Source of the DNA: Balneolaceae bacterium
GTDB taxonomy: Bacteria; Bacteroidota; Rhodothermia; Balneolales; Balneolaceae
Direction of reading: 5' to 3'
Assembly: GCA_007693745.1 (NCBI GenBank)
Contig: REDA01000039.1
Span: 214,866 to 278,865, forward strand
Length of the DNA: 64,000 bases
The first letter of the stretch is position 1; each line of letters opens with the position of its first letter. The notes under the pieces are model-generated. The model was not told the DNA's origin, did not search any database, and saw nothing but the letters and a program-made list of their open reading frames with translations. The position numbers and the translations under genes were made by a program. Below are positions 25,718 to 36,096 of this stretch, piece by piece.

Positions 25718-26482
25718 TTACAACTCAATGTCTTTAAGATCGTTCAGCAACGAGTAGGATGTCAGGTCATACTGAATGGGGGTAAGCGACGCAAACCCTT
25801 TCTCTATCGCTGAGATATCGTTGTTCTCATCCTGATCCAGCAACTGAAATTTTCCAGTCATCCAGTAGTATGAACGATTGTGCGGATCTATCCGCCCCTC
25901 AAACTCCTCTATGTACCGGCTGTTTGCCTGCCTGACCCATCGTATCCCTTTCAGCGGACCAGCCGGGGCATTCAGATTCAGGGTAACGCCTTTCGGAAGC
26001 CCGTGGTTCAGTACGTATGCAATCACTTTTCTCGCCGCTTCCTTGCAGCCGCCAAGATCCGCCTTCTCATCAAAATCCGTACAGGAAAAAGCGATGGAGG
26101 GATAACCAAGTATCGTACCCTCGGTTGCAGCACTCACCGTCCCTGAATAGAGGATATTGATACCCGCATTACTGCCGTGATTGATTCCGCTGACCACCAG
26201 ATCCGGTTTTCTTTTCAGCAGCTGGTTATGGGCCAGCTTCACGGAATCTGCAGGTGTGCCGGAAACCGCCTGTCCATTAAAACGATCATCAATCCGAAAA
26301 GCCCGGGTGCGCAAGGGGGTTTGTATGGTTATGGCGTGACCCACTGCGCTCTGCTGGCGATCGGGGGCTACAATCTCGACATCCCCGAATTCATCCGCAA
26401 CTTCCGCCAGTGCCTTGATACCGGGAGAAAAGATTCCGTCATCATTACTTACTAATATTAATGGTTTTTGCAGATCAGGCAT
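25718..26482 (-). CDS. surE: 5'/3'-nucleotidase SurE
   Basis: 254 residues. Signature LVSNDDGIFSPGIKAL (metal Asp pair), then DRQQSAVGHAIT and LVVSGINHGSNAG. SurE removes phosphate from nucleoside monophosphates and short polyphosphates; often linked to stationary phase. Length is normal. Shares little space with the convergent lipase gene. Confidence 0.96.
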   Translation of the reverse strand: MPDLQKPLILVSNDDGIFSPGIKALAEVADEFGDVEIVAPDRQQSAVGHAITIQTPLRTRAFRIDDRFNGQAVSGTPADSVKLAHNQLLKRKPDLVVSGINHGSNAGINILYSGTVSAATEGTILGYPSIAFSCTDFDEKADLGGCKEAARKVIAYVLNHGLPKGVTLNLNAPAGPLKGIRWVRQANSRYIEEFEGRIDPHNRSYYWMTGKFQLLDQDENNDISAIEKGFASLTPIQYDLTSYSLLNDLKDIEL

Positions 26483-26602
26483 TGGGAATTATCAATTGAA
26501 TTAATATGAATGAATTCTCAAATTGAGAACAGATGAACGATTCAGCAGGGTGTTCGCCGAACTGTTTTTTGAACTGATCAGCTCAGCTCACTGATGAAAA
26601 GG

Positions 26603-27427
26603 TTAATACTGCTCTTTATCGTTTGGGAAATCACCGCTCTTCACATCCTCAATATAATGTTTAACAGCACTGCACATCTGGGAATGTAAATCTGCATATC
26701 TGCGCAGAAAACGGGGTGAGAACCCTTTATTAAGGCCAAGCATATCGTGCAGAACCAGCACCTGCCCGTCACAGTGTGGACCTGCACCTATCCCGATAGT
26801 TGGAACTGACAACTGCTTTGTCACCTTTCCGGCTAGTTCAGCAGGGATTTTCTCCAAAACAACAGAAAAGGCACCCGCCTCTTCAAGTAATTGAGCATCC
26901 CTCAGAAGGTTATCTGCCTCTTCTTCTTCTTTCGCTCTCACTTTATAGGTGCCAAACTTATAAATGCTTTGTGGTGTGAGACCCAAATGCCCCATCACAG
27001 GAATACCCGCATCCACGAGTCTCTTCACCGTGTCTGCAATAAATTTTCCGCCTTCAAGCTTCACTGCATGCGCACCTGCTTCTTTCATCATGCGGCCGGC
27101 ATTGATTAAGGCTTCCTTAATTGTAACCTGATAGGACATAAATGGCAGATCGGCAATCACAAGTGCACGTTCGGCAGCCCTGACCACACAGGATGTGTGA
27201 TAGATCATATGCTCAAGTGTCATGGGTACTGTGGTTTCAAATCCGGCCATCACATTACTTGCGGAATCACCCACCAGTATCACATCAACTCCTGAAGCGT
27301 CAACGATTCCGGCCATGGTGTAATCATATGCCGTAAGCATGCTGATTTTCTCACCGGAATGTTTCATCTCCACCACCGTCTGTGTGGTGACTCTATCAGG
27401 CCGTGTGCGATTGCCCTGAGTACTCAT
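26603..27427 (-). CDS. panB: 3-methyl-2-oxobutanoate hydroxymethyltransferase
   Basis: 274 residues. Uses methylene-THF to make ketopantoate in pantothenate/CoA synthesis. Motifs: [33 protein letters not shown] (metal Asp), [19 protein letters not shown] and [19 protein letters not shown]. The start overlaps the fabZ end by 4 nt (ATGA), so both are translated together; panC is not seen nearby. Confidence 0.97.
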   Translation of the reverse strand: MSTQGNRTRPDRVTTQTVVEMKHSGEKISMLTAYDYTMAGIVDASGVDVILVGDSASNVMAGFETTVPMTLEHMIYHTSCVVRAAERALVIADLPFMSYQVTIKEALINAGRMMKEAGAHAVKLEGGKFIADTVKRLVDAGIPVMGHLGLTPQSIYKFGTYKVRAKEEEEADNLLRDAQLLEEAGAFSVVLEKIPAELAGKVTKQLSVPTIGIGAGPHCDGQVLVLHDMLGLNKGFSPRFLRRYADLHSQMCSAVKHYIEDVKSGDFPNDKEQY

Positions 27428-27864
27428 GTTTTCTCTTTTGGGATCAGTGCTGCAGAAGCTTCAAGTTCACAAACCACCTTGCCGTCCACAGAACCTGTTC
27501 CCTTCATGGTTATAAAATTTCGTCTCATCCCTTCCAGAACAACTTCCATAATCAACTGGTCTCCGGGCACCACCTGTTTCCGGAATTTTGCATTCTTGAT
27601 CCCGGTAAAAACTATCAGGTAGTCAGAGGGGTTATCCACCTTACTGTTCATGAGCATAATGCAGCCACTCTGGGCAAGAGCCTCCAGTTGCAGTACCCCC
27701 GGCATGATCGGAGCCCCGGGAAAGTGACCGTTGAAAAATTCCTCATTCACAGTTACGTTTTTGAGCGTCAGTATCCGCTCCTCTTCAAGTTCCAAAACAC
27801 GATCGACGAGTAAAAACGGATAACGGTGCGGTAAAAAGTTTTTTATTTCTTCGATTTTCATCAT
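27424..27864 (-). CDS. fabZ: 3-hydroxyacyl-[ACP] dehydratase FabZ
   Basis: 146 residues, a stand-alone hot-dog fold. Catalytic His in [13 protein letters not shown] and the active-site Glu region [20 protein letters not shown] are present. Many Bacteroidota carry FabZ fused to LpxC; here it is separate. It dehydrates 3-hydroxyacyl-ACP in fatty-acid and lipid A supply. Operon with panB. Confidence 0.95.
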   Translation of the reverse strand: MMKIEEIKNFLPHRYPFLLVDRVLELEEERILTLKNVTVNEEFFNGHFPGAPIMPGVLQLEALAQSGCIMLMNSKVDNPSDYLIVFTGIKNAKFRKQVVPGDQLIMEVVLEGMRRNFITMKGTGSVDGKVVCELEASAALIPKEKT

Positions 27865-27971
27865 TTCATTATTTGATATACCTGGGAGCTTGAATCATCC
27901 AGGCTCCTTTTTTCTCTATGTATAAACTGTGCGGGTTCCCGATTTAAAACCGCAACAATGGTTCAAATATA

Positions 27972-28667
27972 CTAATTCTGTTTAACCGTGCCTATATAAA
28001 CGTAAGCAATTCCACCCGTTAGCTTTACTGCCCTGGTGCCGCTAAAAGAGTCAGACTCTTTCATCAGGCGTAAAAATGCCTCTCCGGCAGGAAATGCTGC
28101 ACTGGTCTCCGGAAGATAGGTGTATGCCTCCCTGTTCCCGCTGATCCATCCCCCTACCGCAGGCATCACATACTTACTGTAGATTGTAAAAGGCGCTTTC
28201 ATCACGCCTGTGGGCTGTCCGAACTCAAGAACAACCACTTTCCCGTCCGGCTTTACAACCCTCGCCATTTCACGCAGGCAAACAAGGGGATCATCCACGT
28301 TTCGGATGCCAAAAGCGATGCTTGCGATGTCAAAAGAATCGTCCTCATAGGGTAAATTCATCGCATCAGCCACTTCAAATTCCACAACAAGCTCCTTTTT
28401 CTCAGCTTTATCAGGTGCATGCTCTATCATCTCCCTGCAAAAATCAGTGCCCAGCACATACCCTTCATGACCAACCGTCAACTTAAACTCAAGCGCCAGA
28501 TCACCGGTTCCTGTTGCGCAATCAAGCACCCGGTGACCTGCAGTGGCACCGCTTTCCAGTACCGTCTTCCTGCGCCAGGCATTGTGTACTCCAAACGACA
28601 GGATACTGTTGATCCGGTCGTAATCATTGGCAATCTCTGCAAACATATTTCTGACTTTTTCACTCAT
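27972..28667 (-). CDS. menG: Demethylmenaquinone methyltransferase
   Basis: 231 residues, UbiE/MenG family SAM methyltransferase that makes menaquinone. VRNMFAEIANDYDRINSILSFG at the N-terminus and the SAM-binding LDCATGTGDLALEF motif, then SIAFGIRNVDDP and VVLEFGQPTG. Menaquinone is the expected quinone of this lineage, so MenG (also called UbiE) is the better name. Not fused to other genes. Confidence 0.95.
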   Translation of the reverse strand: MSEKVRNMFAEIANDYDRINSILSFGVHNAWRRKTVLESGATAGHRVLDCATGTGDLALEFKLTVGHEGYVLGTDFCREMIEHAPDKAEKKELVVEFEVADAMNLPYEDDSFDIASIAFGIRNVDDPLVCLREMARVVKPDGKVVVLEFGQPTGVMKAPFTIYSKYVMPAVGGWISGNREAYTYLPETSAAFPAGEAFLRLMKESDSFSGTRAVKLTGGIAYVYIGTVKQN

Positions 28668-28758
28668 ATCAGGAGAATTATTAGATCATTAGACTAAAGA
28701 AGTATTCAGTTAGGAACACAAAAAGAGTAGTTGACATTCTCATTCTGTTTAAAAATTA

Positions 28759-29475
28759 TCACTTTTGATTTCGCTCAATCACAGCTTTCTGAACAGCTCT
28801 GTCCATCCGCTCAATGTCTGCCGGGGGCACATTCTCGTAGAGTGAATAACGGATCAGAATCATTTTTAAAACCCGGTCGTTCAGAGGTAATCTCTGAGCT
28901 GAGCTTTTCCGAGCATCTATTCGGTCCCACAATCTTCTAAGGATACTCAGTTTAAACAGGAAGAAATAGACGATCCCTACAGCAGTGGCTGCATACATTC
29001 CGTAAATACCGAGAAAGCTGAGACCGAATGCAGCAACAATCAGCTGAAAAAAGTCGCGGTTAAAGAGCCCGAGAAGCGGAGTGAAGTAGATCACAACAAA
29101 AGCACTTTTCTGATGATACCAGATGTAATGAAACAGCAGAACAACTAGTGCGGAAATCCAGACATTGACAAAGGGAATCAATAAAAAATAGAGAAGCATG
29201 GCCAATGAATCCGTACTATCTATCCAGCTTACGGCCCGTGAAACGAGTTCCTCAAAAGAGTAGGTCTTCATTAATTCGGGCACATACTCTCTTACAGTTT
29301 CACGCGTTGCATGAAACCAGTGCCCCCCGGATGTTACAGTTGCGTATGGGGTCTCCAGTATCTCAATATCATGTGATCGCCTTGAATTCTGCATGATGAA
29401 AGATAGTATGTGGCAGGGAATTATAACAGCTAAAAGAGCTGCTGCATCTGCACCTGACAGGCTGCTGATTTTCAT
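28759..29475 (-). CDS. Hypothetical integral membrane protein
   Basis: 238 residues from the ATG at 29475, selected because the comF stop lies just upstream (29483). Family not recognised. About four to five membrane helices: one near the N-terminus (ALLAVIIPCHILSFIM), a pair around residues 90-120 (LLYFLLIPFVNVWISALVVLLF), and two more (LLGLFNRDFFQLIVAAFGLSF and YGMYAATAVGIVYFFLF). The tail is cytoplasmic, basic and ends in charged helices. It probably is co-transcribed with comF. Confidence 0.75.
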   Translation of the reverse strand: MKISSLSGADAAALLAVIIPCHILSFIMQNSRRSHDIEILETPYATVTSGGHWFHATRETVREYVPELMKTYSFEELVSRAVSWIDSTDSLAMLLYFLLIPFVNVWISALVVLLFHYIWYHQKSAFVVIYFTPLLGLFNRDFFQLIVAAFGLSFLGIYGMYAATAVGIVYFFLFKLSILRRLWDRIDARKSSAQRLPLNDRVLKMILIRYSLYENVPPADIERMDRAVQKAVIERNQK

Positions 29476-29482
29476 TTTCCCG

Positions 29483-30175
29483 CTATGCACGTGCAACTGC
29501 AGTCACCATTACTCTTTTGCCGGAATGAAGATGTACGGATTCAGCCAGTTCAAACACAGTTGCCCCTGTGGTAAAAACATCATCGACGATAACTCCCCTC
29601 CTGTTGTGAAGCCTGGCACTTTCAGGAATCTGAAATGAGTTGCGTACATTCGCTTCTCTCTGCTCCCTGCTAAGACCTGTCTGACTCCCGGTATTGCGAA
29701 GACGGATCAGAAATTCATCCTCAATGATTTCCCATCCTGTGACAGAAGCAATTCCCTCTGCTATCACCCTGGATTGGTTATAACCTCGCTTTCTGAGCTT
29801 CGAACGATGAATCGGGACCGGTATTAACAAAGGGGCAGCTCCTCCATTCTCAGCCAGTTCTCTGAAAGCAGAGGGCATCTCCAGCGCCATCTGTACTCCA
29901 AGCTCCCGCCCTAATCTCTCCATATGATGATACTTCAGCTGATGCATCAACTCCTGAAGATAACCGCCTTTATCAAAATTCCACAAGGCAAAAAGTGACG
30001 CTACACTATTGGGAACCATCTCCTCTGAGGGGTATTCAGACTGCTCAAACCTCTCTTCCCTGCACCAGGTACAGAGAATGGAACCTGTTGGCACCGGCGG
30101 GAACCCACAGCAGATACATACCTCAGGAAACGCAATTTCAGATAGAGCAGAAAATATGCTTTTAACAGTTTTCAC
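29483..30175 (-). CDS. comF: ComF family phosphoribosyltransferase-like protein
   Basis: 230 residues. N-terminal zinc-ribbon-type Cys pairs (CICCGFPP ... CTWC), then a phosphoribosyltransferase domain with the PRPP loop VIVDDVFTTGATVFE. ComF proteins take part in natural competence in some bacteria; no other competence gene is here. The start is GTG at 30175; no ATG is available in front of the Cys motif. Divergent from the rodZ-like gene. Confidence 0.9.
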   Translation of the reverse strand: MKTVKSIFSALSEIAFPEVCICCGFPPVPTGSILCTWCREERFEQSEYPSEEMVPNSVASLFALWNFDKGGYLQELMHQLKYHHMERLGRELGVQMALEMPSAFRELAENGGAAPLLIPVPIHRSKLRKRGYNQSRVIAEGIASVTGWEIIEDEFLIRLRNTGSQTGLSREQREANVRNSFQIPESARLHNRRGVIVDDVFTTGATVFELAESVHLHSGKRVMVTAVARA

Positions 30176-30338
30176 AGGTAAATGAACACCATATCAGATA
30201 AAACTTACATTTTGATCCATCTTTTTTGATATTATCTTTCATGCGGATTCCCCTGATGGATTTATCTTCACTGAATAACCTGCCGGGTTTCTGTTTCCAA
30301 CTACTTGCTCCCGGGATTAAAAATAAAGATTCGACTAT

Positions 30339-31439
30339 ATGACAACGATTGGAAAAGATCTTGAAAAAATCAGAATGGCAGTGGGGCTCACGATTGAAGA
30401 TGTACACCATGCAACAAAGATTTCAGTCTCAATTCTTCTGAGCATAGAAAATGGCTCCATATTTGAGGATAAAAATATTGCCAACACCTACGTCAGAAGT
30501 TATGTCAGAAGCTACGGACGGGCTCTGAAAATTGACGATGAACTGCTAATTAAGGCTCTCGACCAACAGGAAACAGGGAATTACAACCAGCTGCTTCTCG
30601 AAAGTTTCAAATCGGCCGGGAAAGAGAGCAGCAAGGGCACATTTACGCTGGATACACTTCAAACTGAAGAAGAGAAGCCGGAACCCGGGACCCTGGAAAA
30701 AGACAAATCTGCCGCAATGGACCGCCCCCCCACCTCTGTTCAGGGAGACAAGAAAGACAGTGACAGTGAGATCCATTCTGAGCCGGAAGCCAAAAGCTCC
30801 GTTAATGCTGCAGAGAGAACGCGGAAACGAATTGAGGAAAAGGATGTTGACTGGGCCGATATGGGGCAAAAATTCCATCCTGCAAGAAAGCGGCTGCCTG
30901 CCTGGCCCTTCCTGCTTGGAGCCCTCCTGATAGCGATCACTGTTGCCGCTTATTTCATATTTCTGACTATTCAATCCAATCAGGCAGATGAAAGAGAAAC
31001 CAATGAACTTTTGCAAACGCCTCTGCCATCAGTACAGGATCTCTCATCTGGCAGCGAAGAGTACTCACAGGATATTGAACTCGATGATGTTCTTTATATC
31101 ACCATTTATGCAGCCTACGGACAGCTGGATCCGGTGCGGGTATGGAGTGACACGAAACCAAGGCTGGATCCCTACTGGATTGAACAGGGCACGGCCATGA
31201 CATTTGAATTCCAGGATTTGATCCGGATCCGGGGTCAGTATTCCAACTTCCTGGTTTTCAAAAACGGGCATCTGATAGATGAGCCAAGAGTCCACCATTT
31301 TAGTGAAAGTGAAAACGCTGTGGAAATCTCAAGAGAGCTTTTCACTCAGGACTCCCGGTGGGCCGTAACCATCCCTTTCGAACTTCCGGGTGACGTAGCA
31401 TTGCCGGATACTGTAGTCAGCAGACCGGTCTTCAACTGA
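30339..31439 (+). CDS. RodZ-like protein with HTH, transmembrane helix and DUF4115
   Basis: 366 residues: N-terminal Cro/XRE-like HTH_25 domain (GKDLEKIRMAVGLTIEDVHH, about 1-70), a charged low-complexity linker (100-180), one transmembrane helix (WPFLLGALLIAITVAAYFIF, ~190-212) and a C-terminal periplasmic DUF4115 beta domain. This is the RodZ layout, a cell-shape/cytoskeleton factor linking MreB to the membrane. mreB is not visible here. Followed after 10 nt by ligA. Confidence 0.85.
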   Translation: MTTIGKDLEKIRMAVGLTIEDVHHATKISVSILLSIENGSIFEDKNIANTYVRSYVRSYGRALKIDDELLIKALDQQETGNYNQLLLESFKSAGKESSKGTFTLDTLQTEEEKPEPGTLEKDKSAAMDRPPTSVQGDKKDSDSEIHSEPEAKSSVNAAERTRKRIEEKDVDWADMGQKFHPARKRLPAWPFLLGALLIAITVAAYFIFLTIQSNQADERETNELLQTPLPSVQDLSSGSEEYSQDIELDDVLYITIYAAYGQLDPVRVWSDTKPRLDPYWIEQGTAMTFEFQDLIRIRGQYSNFLVFKNGHLIDEPRVHHFSESENAVEISRELFTQDSRWAVTIPFELPGDVALPDTVVSRPVFN

Positions 31440-31449
31440 GCTTTTCCGG

Positions 31450-33447
31450 ATGGATAAATTACGTGCTGAAAAACGTGTGAATGAACTGCGGGATCTTCTT
31501 CATCGCGCCAATGTAGCCTACTATCAGCAAGCCGCACCATTTATCAGTGACAGGGACTTCGACATGGCTCTTGCTGAGCTGGCACAGCTTGAAGACGAGC
31601 ACGATTTAAGTGATCCCGACTCCCCCACCCGCCGGGTTGGAGGCATGCCCTCCGGCGCTTTTCCTGCAGTAGAGCATCCGATTCCAATGCTCAGCCTCGA
31701 TAATACCTATAATGACGATGAGCTGAAGGCATTTGACAGGAGAGTTTCCGATATACTGGGCCACAATGACTACACCTATGCAGCAGAGCTGAAATTCGAC
31801 GGCGCCTCTGTCCGGCTTCGGTATGAAGAAGCAACCCTCACTCTTGGAGCTACCCGGGGCGACGGAAATAACGGAGATGATATTACTGCCAATATCAGAA
31901 CCATCCGGGATATTCCTCTCTCTTTGAAAACAAATAGCATGGAGGTTCTTGAGGTTCGCGGAGAAGCCTATATGGAGAAAGAGGCTTTTATCCGCCTTAA
32001 TGAGCATCGGGAAGCAGAAGGACTCCAGCCCTTTGCCAATCCCAGAAACTCTACTGCCGGCTCATTAAAAATGCAGGATCCAAGAGAAGTTGCCCGGCGA
32101 CCAATCCGTTTCTTCGCTTTTGATCTGCTCACAGAAACACCGGTTGCCGGACGGACTCACCGGGAAAAACTGGAAGCCCTCAGGCTTATGGGCTTTCCGG
32201 TTTGTCAGTTTACACGATTCTGCACCTCAATAGATGATGTGCTGATTGTGATTCGCGAGTGGGAAAGCATGCGAAGGGAACTTCCCTACGACACGGATGG
32301 TGTTGTAATCAAGGTGAATGAAGAGAAATTTCATGATGAGCTTGGAACCACATCCAAATTTCCGCGATGGGCAATCGCTTTTAAATTTGAAGCTGAACAA
32401 GCCGTCACTACACTTGAGTCTGTCACACTTCAGGTTGGAAGACTTGGCAAAATTACACCTGTTGCTGAACTAAAACCTGTACTGCTCGCAGGCACAACAG
32501 TGAAACGTGCCTCCCTTCACAATGAGGATGAGATCATCCGGAAAGATATTCGGGCAGGCGATACCGTTATCATTGAAAAAGCCGGTGAGATTATTCCGCA
32601 GGTCGTCTCTGTAGTGAACCGGGAGAATAAAGAGAGAGGGCTCCCTTTCAAAATGCCCTCATCGTGTCCTGCCTGCGGGGAAGTACTGATCCGGCTTGAA
32701 GATGAGGCGGACTGGCGATGTATCAACCCGCAATGTCCCCCGCAAATCCGTGAAAGAATTAAGCATTTCGCATCAAGAGATGCCATGGATATTGACGGAT
32801 TGGGAGAAGCTATTATCGATCTCCTCATCGAGGAGAACCTGATCAGCAATTATGCTGATCTCTACCTGCTGGAAAAAGAACAGCTGATTCCGCTGGAACG
32901 AATGGCAGAAAAAAGTGCCGAGAATCTCATACGATCTATTGAAATGAGCAAAATGAGAACCCTGGACCGAATCCTTTTCGGACTGGGTATCCGGTTTGTT
33001 GGCAAGACTGTATCCAAAGACCTCGCCGCATCTTTTAACTCCATAGATGAGCTTATGGAAGCCAATGAGGAGTCACTGACCTGTATCAGCTCTATTGGTC
33101 CAAAAATAGCTCAATCCGTTGTTGTTCATTTCAATAAAAAGGAAAACCGCGAGTTGATCCAGCGCCTGAAAGATGCGGGCCTCTCGTTCGAATCTGCAAA
33201 AACAGTGACTGTTTCTCAAAAACTATCCGGAATGAAGATTGTGATTACCGGCACTCTCCCTGCGATGACCAGAAATGAAGCCAGGGAAATGATTGAAAAA
33301 CATGGCGGCTCTGTTACTTCGTCTGTAAGTAAACAGACCGATTTCCTGCTCGCCGGTGATTCACCGGGAAGCAAGTATGACAAAGCAGTGAAGCTCGGTG
33401 TGGAAATTCTTGATGAAAACCGTTTCAGAGAACGGATCGGAATTTGA
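31450..33447 (+). CDS. ligA: NAD-dependent DNA ligase
   Basis: 665 residues. The Ia domain and adenylation domain carry the catalytic Lys in AELKFDGAS (K115), TRGDGNNGDDIT and EVRGEAYM; the zinc finger follows (CPACGEVLIR ... CINPQCP), the helix-hairpin-helix region, and a C-terminal BRCT domain (LSGMKIVITGTLPAM). Seals nicks in replication and repair. Full normal length. Downstream a 282-nt gap. Confidence 0.97.
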   Translation: MDKLRAEKRVNELRDLLHRANVAYYQQAAPFISDRDFDMALAELAQLEDEHDLSDPDSPTRRVGGMPSGAFPAVEHPIPMLSLDNTYNDDELKAFDRRVSDILGHNDYTYAAELKFDGASVRLRYEEATLTLGATRGDGNNGDDITANIRTIRDIPLSLKTNSMEVLEVRGEAYMEKEAFIRLNEHREAEGLQPFANPRNSTAGSLKMQDPREVARRPIRFFAFDLLTETPVAGRTHREKLEALRLMGFPVCQFTRFCTSIDDVLIVIREWESMRRELPYDTDGVVIKVNEEKFHDELGTTSKFPRWAIAFKFEAEQAVTTLESVTLQVGRLGKITPVAELKPVLLAGTTVKRASLHNEDEIIRKDIRAGDTVIIEKAGEIIPQVVSVVNRENKERGLPFKMPSSCPACGEVLIRLEDEADWRCINPQCPPQIRERIKHFASRDAMDIDGLGEAIIDLLIEENLISNYADLYLLEKEQLIPLERMAEKSAENLIRSIEMSKMRTLDRILFGLGIRFVGKTVSKDLAASFNSIDELMEANEESLTCISSIGPKIAQSVVVHFNKKENRELIQRLKDAGLSFESAKTVTVSQKLSGMKIVITGTLPAMTRNEAREMIEKHGGSVTSSVSKQTDFLLAGDSPGSKYDKAVKLGVEILDENRFRERIGI

Positions 33448-33729
33448 AATCCGTACTCTTTCAAACTCTCATTTCATTGAAATCTCCATTTTCATCAATT
33501 CTGTTGTATCTTCGGGCTCAACTTTGATATTTACAGATACTCTCTTAACCAAATAGTAAAACCGTACAAAACCTGTTTTTTTTGGTAAATCGACTGGCCT
33601 GAATAAACAAAAGTACGCTTTTGTGAATCGGTACAGGTTTCTTTACCTGTTTTACGGGTTTGAACGGGGTATCAGACAGTTTTGCAGTGCCTCTTGTAGT
33701 TGCTCATATCATTCATTTATCTTTATGTA
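33448..33729. other. Intergenic region with two neighbouring hairpins
   Basis: 282 nt between ligA and the HD-hydrolase gene. ACAAAAG-TACG-CTTTTGT (33607-33624) is a 7-bp stem with a TACG loop; ACAGGT-TTCTTT-ACCTGT (33633-33650) is followed by Ts to 33653 and may terminate ligA transcription. No protein-coding frame or known riboswitch recognised. Confidence 0.5.
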
Positions 33730-36096
33730 ATGAATATTCTGAAAAATATCGGTCTGGGACCGAAAAAGAAAAAAGAAAGCCTCTCTGTAGTGGGTCTGAA
33801 CAGGGGAAAGGAAAAGCAGGAGTCTCTTGTAAAGAGAAACCGATATCTGCGTACCCTCATCGTGACTCTTTTTCTGGCTCTGATCCTTGTTTCTTTGCCC
33901 CAATCATCTTTTCAACCGGTTGAAAGCTACACCGTAGGTGAACCCTGGCGGGCCGATGACCTTACCGCTCCATTCACGTTTTCGATAAAAAAAACAGATA
34001 CTGAACTGGAACAGGAGAGAAATGAGATTCGGGAGCAGACACCCCCTATTTTTCATACAGAACCCAATGCTCTCCTGAACGCCGAAACTGAGATCGACAT
34101 TATTTTCAGGGATCTTCAGCCGGTTATGGAAAGTTATCTCCAGTGGCAGCGTTCACAGTTAACCGGATCCGCAACACAGGCAAATGATAGCCTTCGGTTT
34201 ATACAGGAGAGAAACCACTCTCTGCAGACGCTCGATGATGAATCATGGAATTTACTTCTGGAAGATTACGCACGCATCCTTCTGAACAATCAGCCCGAAC
34301 ACAGAACCATTATCAGTCAGGTGCGTACCCGGCTGCTTGAGACCGTACGCAATACTCTGGCCGACGGTTTAATCAATCTGGACAAATCTTCCATTGCACA
34401 GGATGAAATCACTGTGCGAAACCTTCGCCAGCAAACGGAACGGACCGTACGCCTGAATACAACCCGTGATCTTGCTCAGGCATATGACTTTGCAAATATT
34501 CAGTTTAACAGAGCCTTTTTACCTCAAGTATCCCGAATTGCCTACCAGTTTTATTTGGAAGTTATTCGCCCCAATCTGGTCTTCAGTGAGGCTGACACCC
34601 GGGCACTGCTAAATGAAAAACTTGCAGACATCTCTACGACACGAGGAGCTGTTGATCAGGGTGAAATCATTATCCGAAGAGGAGATATCGTTACGGATGC
34701 CACCGATATTCGCCTGCGAAGTCTCGCAGAAGCACGTGCCCTCACTGCAACAGAACTTGAAAGATGGCTGCGGTTTTTGGGAGAATCGATGGTAATCATC
34801 ATTACCATCATGATGTTTTTCTTCTACATCTATCTCTACAGAAGAAAAATATTTGATCAGATTTCCATGTTCCTGCTGGTATTTCTGATTATTGGCTTGA
34901 TTATTCTGGCAAGTGCTCTCATCTATCCGATTGAGAACATTCGCAGTTTTGCGGTGCCGGTAGCCATCGCACCTATACTTTTAACTATCATATTTGATTC
35001 AAGAGTGGGGCTGATGGCCTCAATCACGCTGGCGATCATCACCGGTATGATTCATGATTACAGTTTCGAATATCTGGTTGCAACCACAACAGCATGTAGT
35101 CTGGGTGTTTTTTCTGTACGTGATATCAAAAAAAGATCTCAGTTCTTCTTTATCACACCCGGTATTGTTTTCATTAGTTATCTGCTGGTGATTGCAGGCT
35201 TCAGTCTCGCCCGCTATTCAGGATGGGACCATTTTCTGGCTGATACCTTTTTTATCGCTCTCAATGCCATTTTTATTCTTTTTACCTATCCTCTCATCCT
35301 TTTGTTTGAGAGGTTATTCAAGGTAACCACAGACTTCTCTCTGCTCGAACTGGCTGATACGAATTTGCCCCTGATGAAAGAGCTGATGAATAAGGCTCCG
35401 GGTTCATTCCACCACAGCCTGCAGGTTGCAAATCTTTCGGAGTCAGCTGCAGCCGATATCGGTGCCAATGCTCTTTTGTGCAGGGTTGGCGGAATGTATC
35501 ACGATATCGGTAAAATGGCCAAACCGATCTATTTTATCGAAAATCAGAATCAAGGCAACGAACATGATAACCTAAAGCCGAGAATGAGCGCCCTCGTCAT
35601 CAAAGCACATGTATCTGACGGAATGAAAATTGCAGAAGAACATAACCTGCCCGGGGTGATTACAGATTTTATTCATACACATCACGGCACTTCACAGATC
35701 CGCTATTTTCTTCAGAAAGCACAGGAGGAATCCGATGATATTCAGGAGGATGATTTTCGGTATGACGGCCCACGGCCATTTACAAGAGAGCAGGGAATTG
35801 TAATGCTTGCTGATGGAATTGAAGCTTCGTGCAGGGCAATGAAGAACACAACCTATCCCAAACTGGAAAACCAGATCAACCGAATCGTCGATTCACTAAT
35901 CAGCGACGGTCAATTGAGTAACTGTCCGTTGACCTTTCAGCAGATTCAGATTATCAAGGAATCTTTTCTGAGAGTATTGAAAGGTGTTTATCACAGCAGA
36001 ATTGAATACCCCGGCGAAAAAACCGACGTGACTGAATCATCAGTTACCAAAAATGAACCGGAGACAGATCACCGGAACGACCAGGATGAGACCTGA
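33730..36096 (+). CDS. PgpH-like 7TM-HD cyclic-di-AMP phosphodiesterase
   Basis: 788 residues. Layout: an N-terminal helix (~40-60), a large extracytoplasmic 7TMR-HDED sensor domain (~65-360), seven membrane helices (~365-560) and a cytoplasmic HD domain with FHHSLQVANLSESAA and the metal motif GMYHDIGKM, plus FIHTHHGTS. Proteins of this form (PgpH) hydrolyse cyclic-di-AMP. The start ATG at 33730 is preferred over the TTG 30 nt earlier. Overlaps the recombinase gene by 11 nt. Confidence 0.92.
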   Translation: MNILKNIGLGPKKKKESLSVVGLNRGKEKQESLVKRNRYLRTLIVTLFLALILVSLPQSSFQPVESYTVGEPWRADDLTAPFTFSIKKTDTELEQERNEIREQTPPIFHTEPNALLNAETEIDIIFRDLQPVMESYLQWQRSQLTGSATQANDSLRFIQERNHSLQTLDDESWNLLLEDYARILLNNQPEHRTIISQVRTRLLETVRNTLADGLINLDKSSIAQDEITVRNLRQQTERTVRLNTTRDLAQAYDFANIQFNRAFLPQVSRIAYQFYLEVIRPNLVFSEADTRALLNEKLADISTTRGAVDQGEIIIRRGDIVTDATDIRLRSLAEARALTATELERWLRFLGESMVIIITIMMFFFYIYLYRRKIFDQISMFLLVFLIIGLIILASALIYPIENIRSFAVPVAIAPILLTIIFDSRVGLMASITLAIITGMIHDYSFEYLVATTTACSLGVFSVRDIKKRSQFFFITPGIVFISYLLVIAGFSLARYSGWDHFLADTFFIALNAIFILFTYPLILLFERLFKVTTDFSLLELADTNLPLMKELMNKAPGSFHHSLQVANLSESAAADIGANALLCRVGGMYHDIGKMAKPIYFIENQNQGNEHDNLKPRMSALVIKAHVSDGMKIAEEHNLPGVITDFIHTHHGTSQIRYFLQKAQEESDDIQEDDFRYDGPRPFTREQGIVMLADGIEASCRAMKNTTYPKLENQINRIVDSLISDGQLSNCPLTFQQIQIIKESFLRVLKGVYHSRIEYPGEKTDVTESSVTKNEPETDHRNDQDET

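Noticed and set aside
27885..27913. GGAGCTT / AGGCTCC hairpin followed by Ts on the plus strand
   Set aside because: No plus-strand gene ends here; on the minus strand there is no T run, so it is not called as a terminator. It may be a leader hairpin of fabZ.
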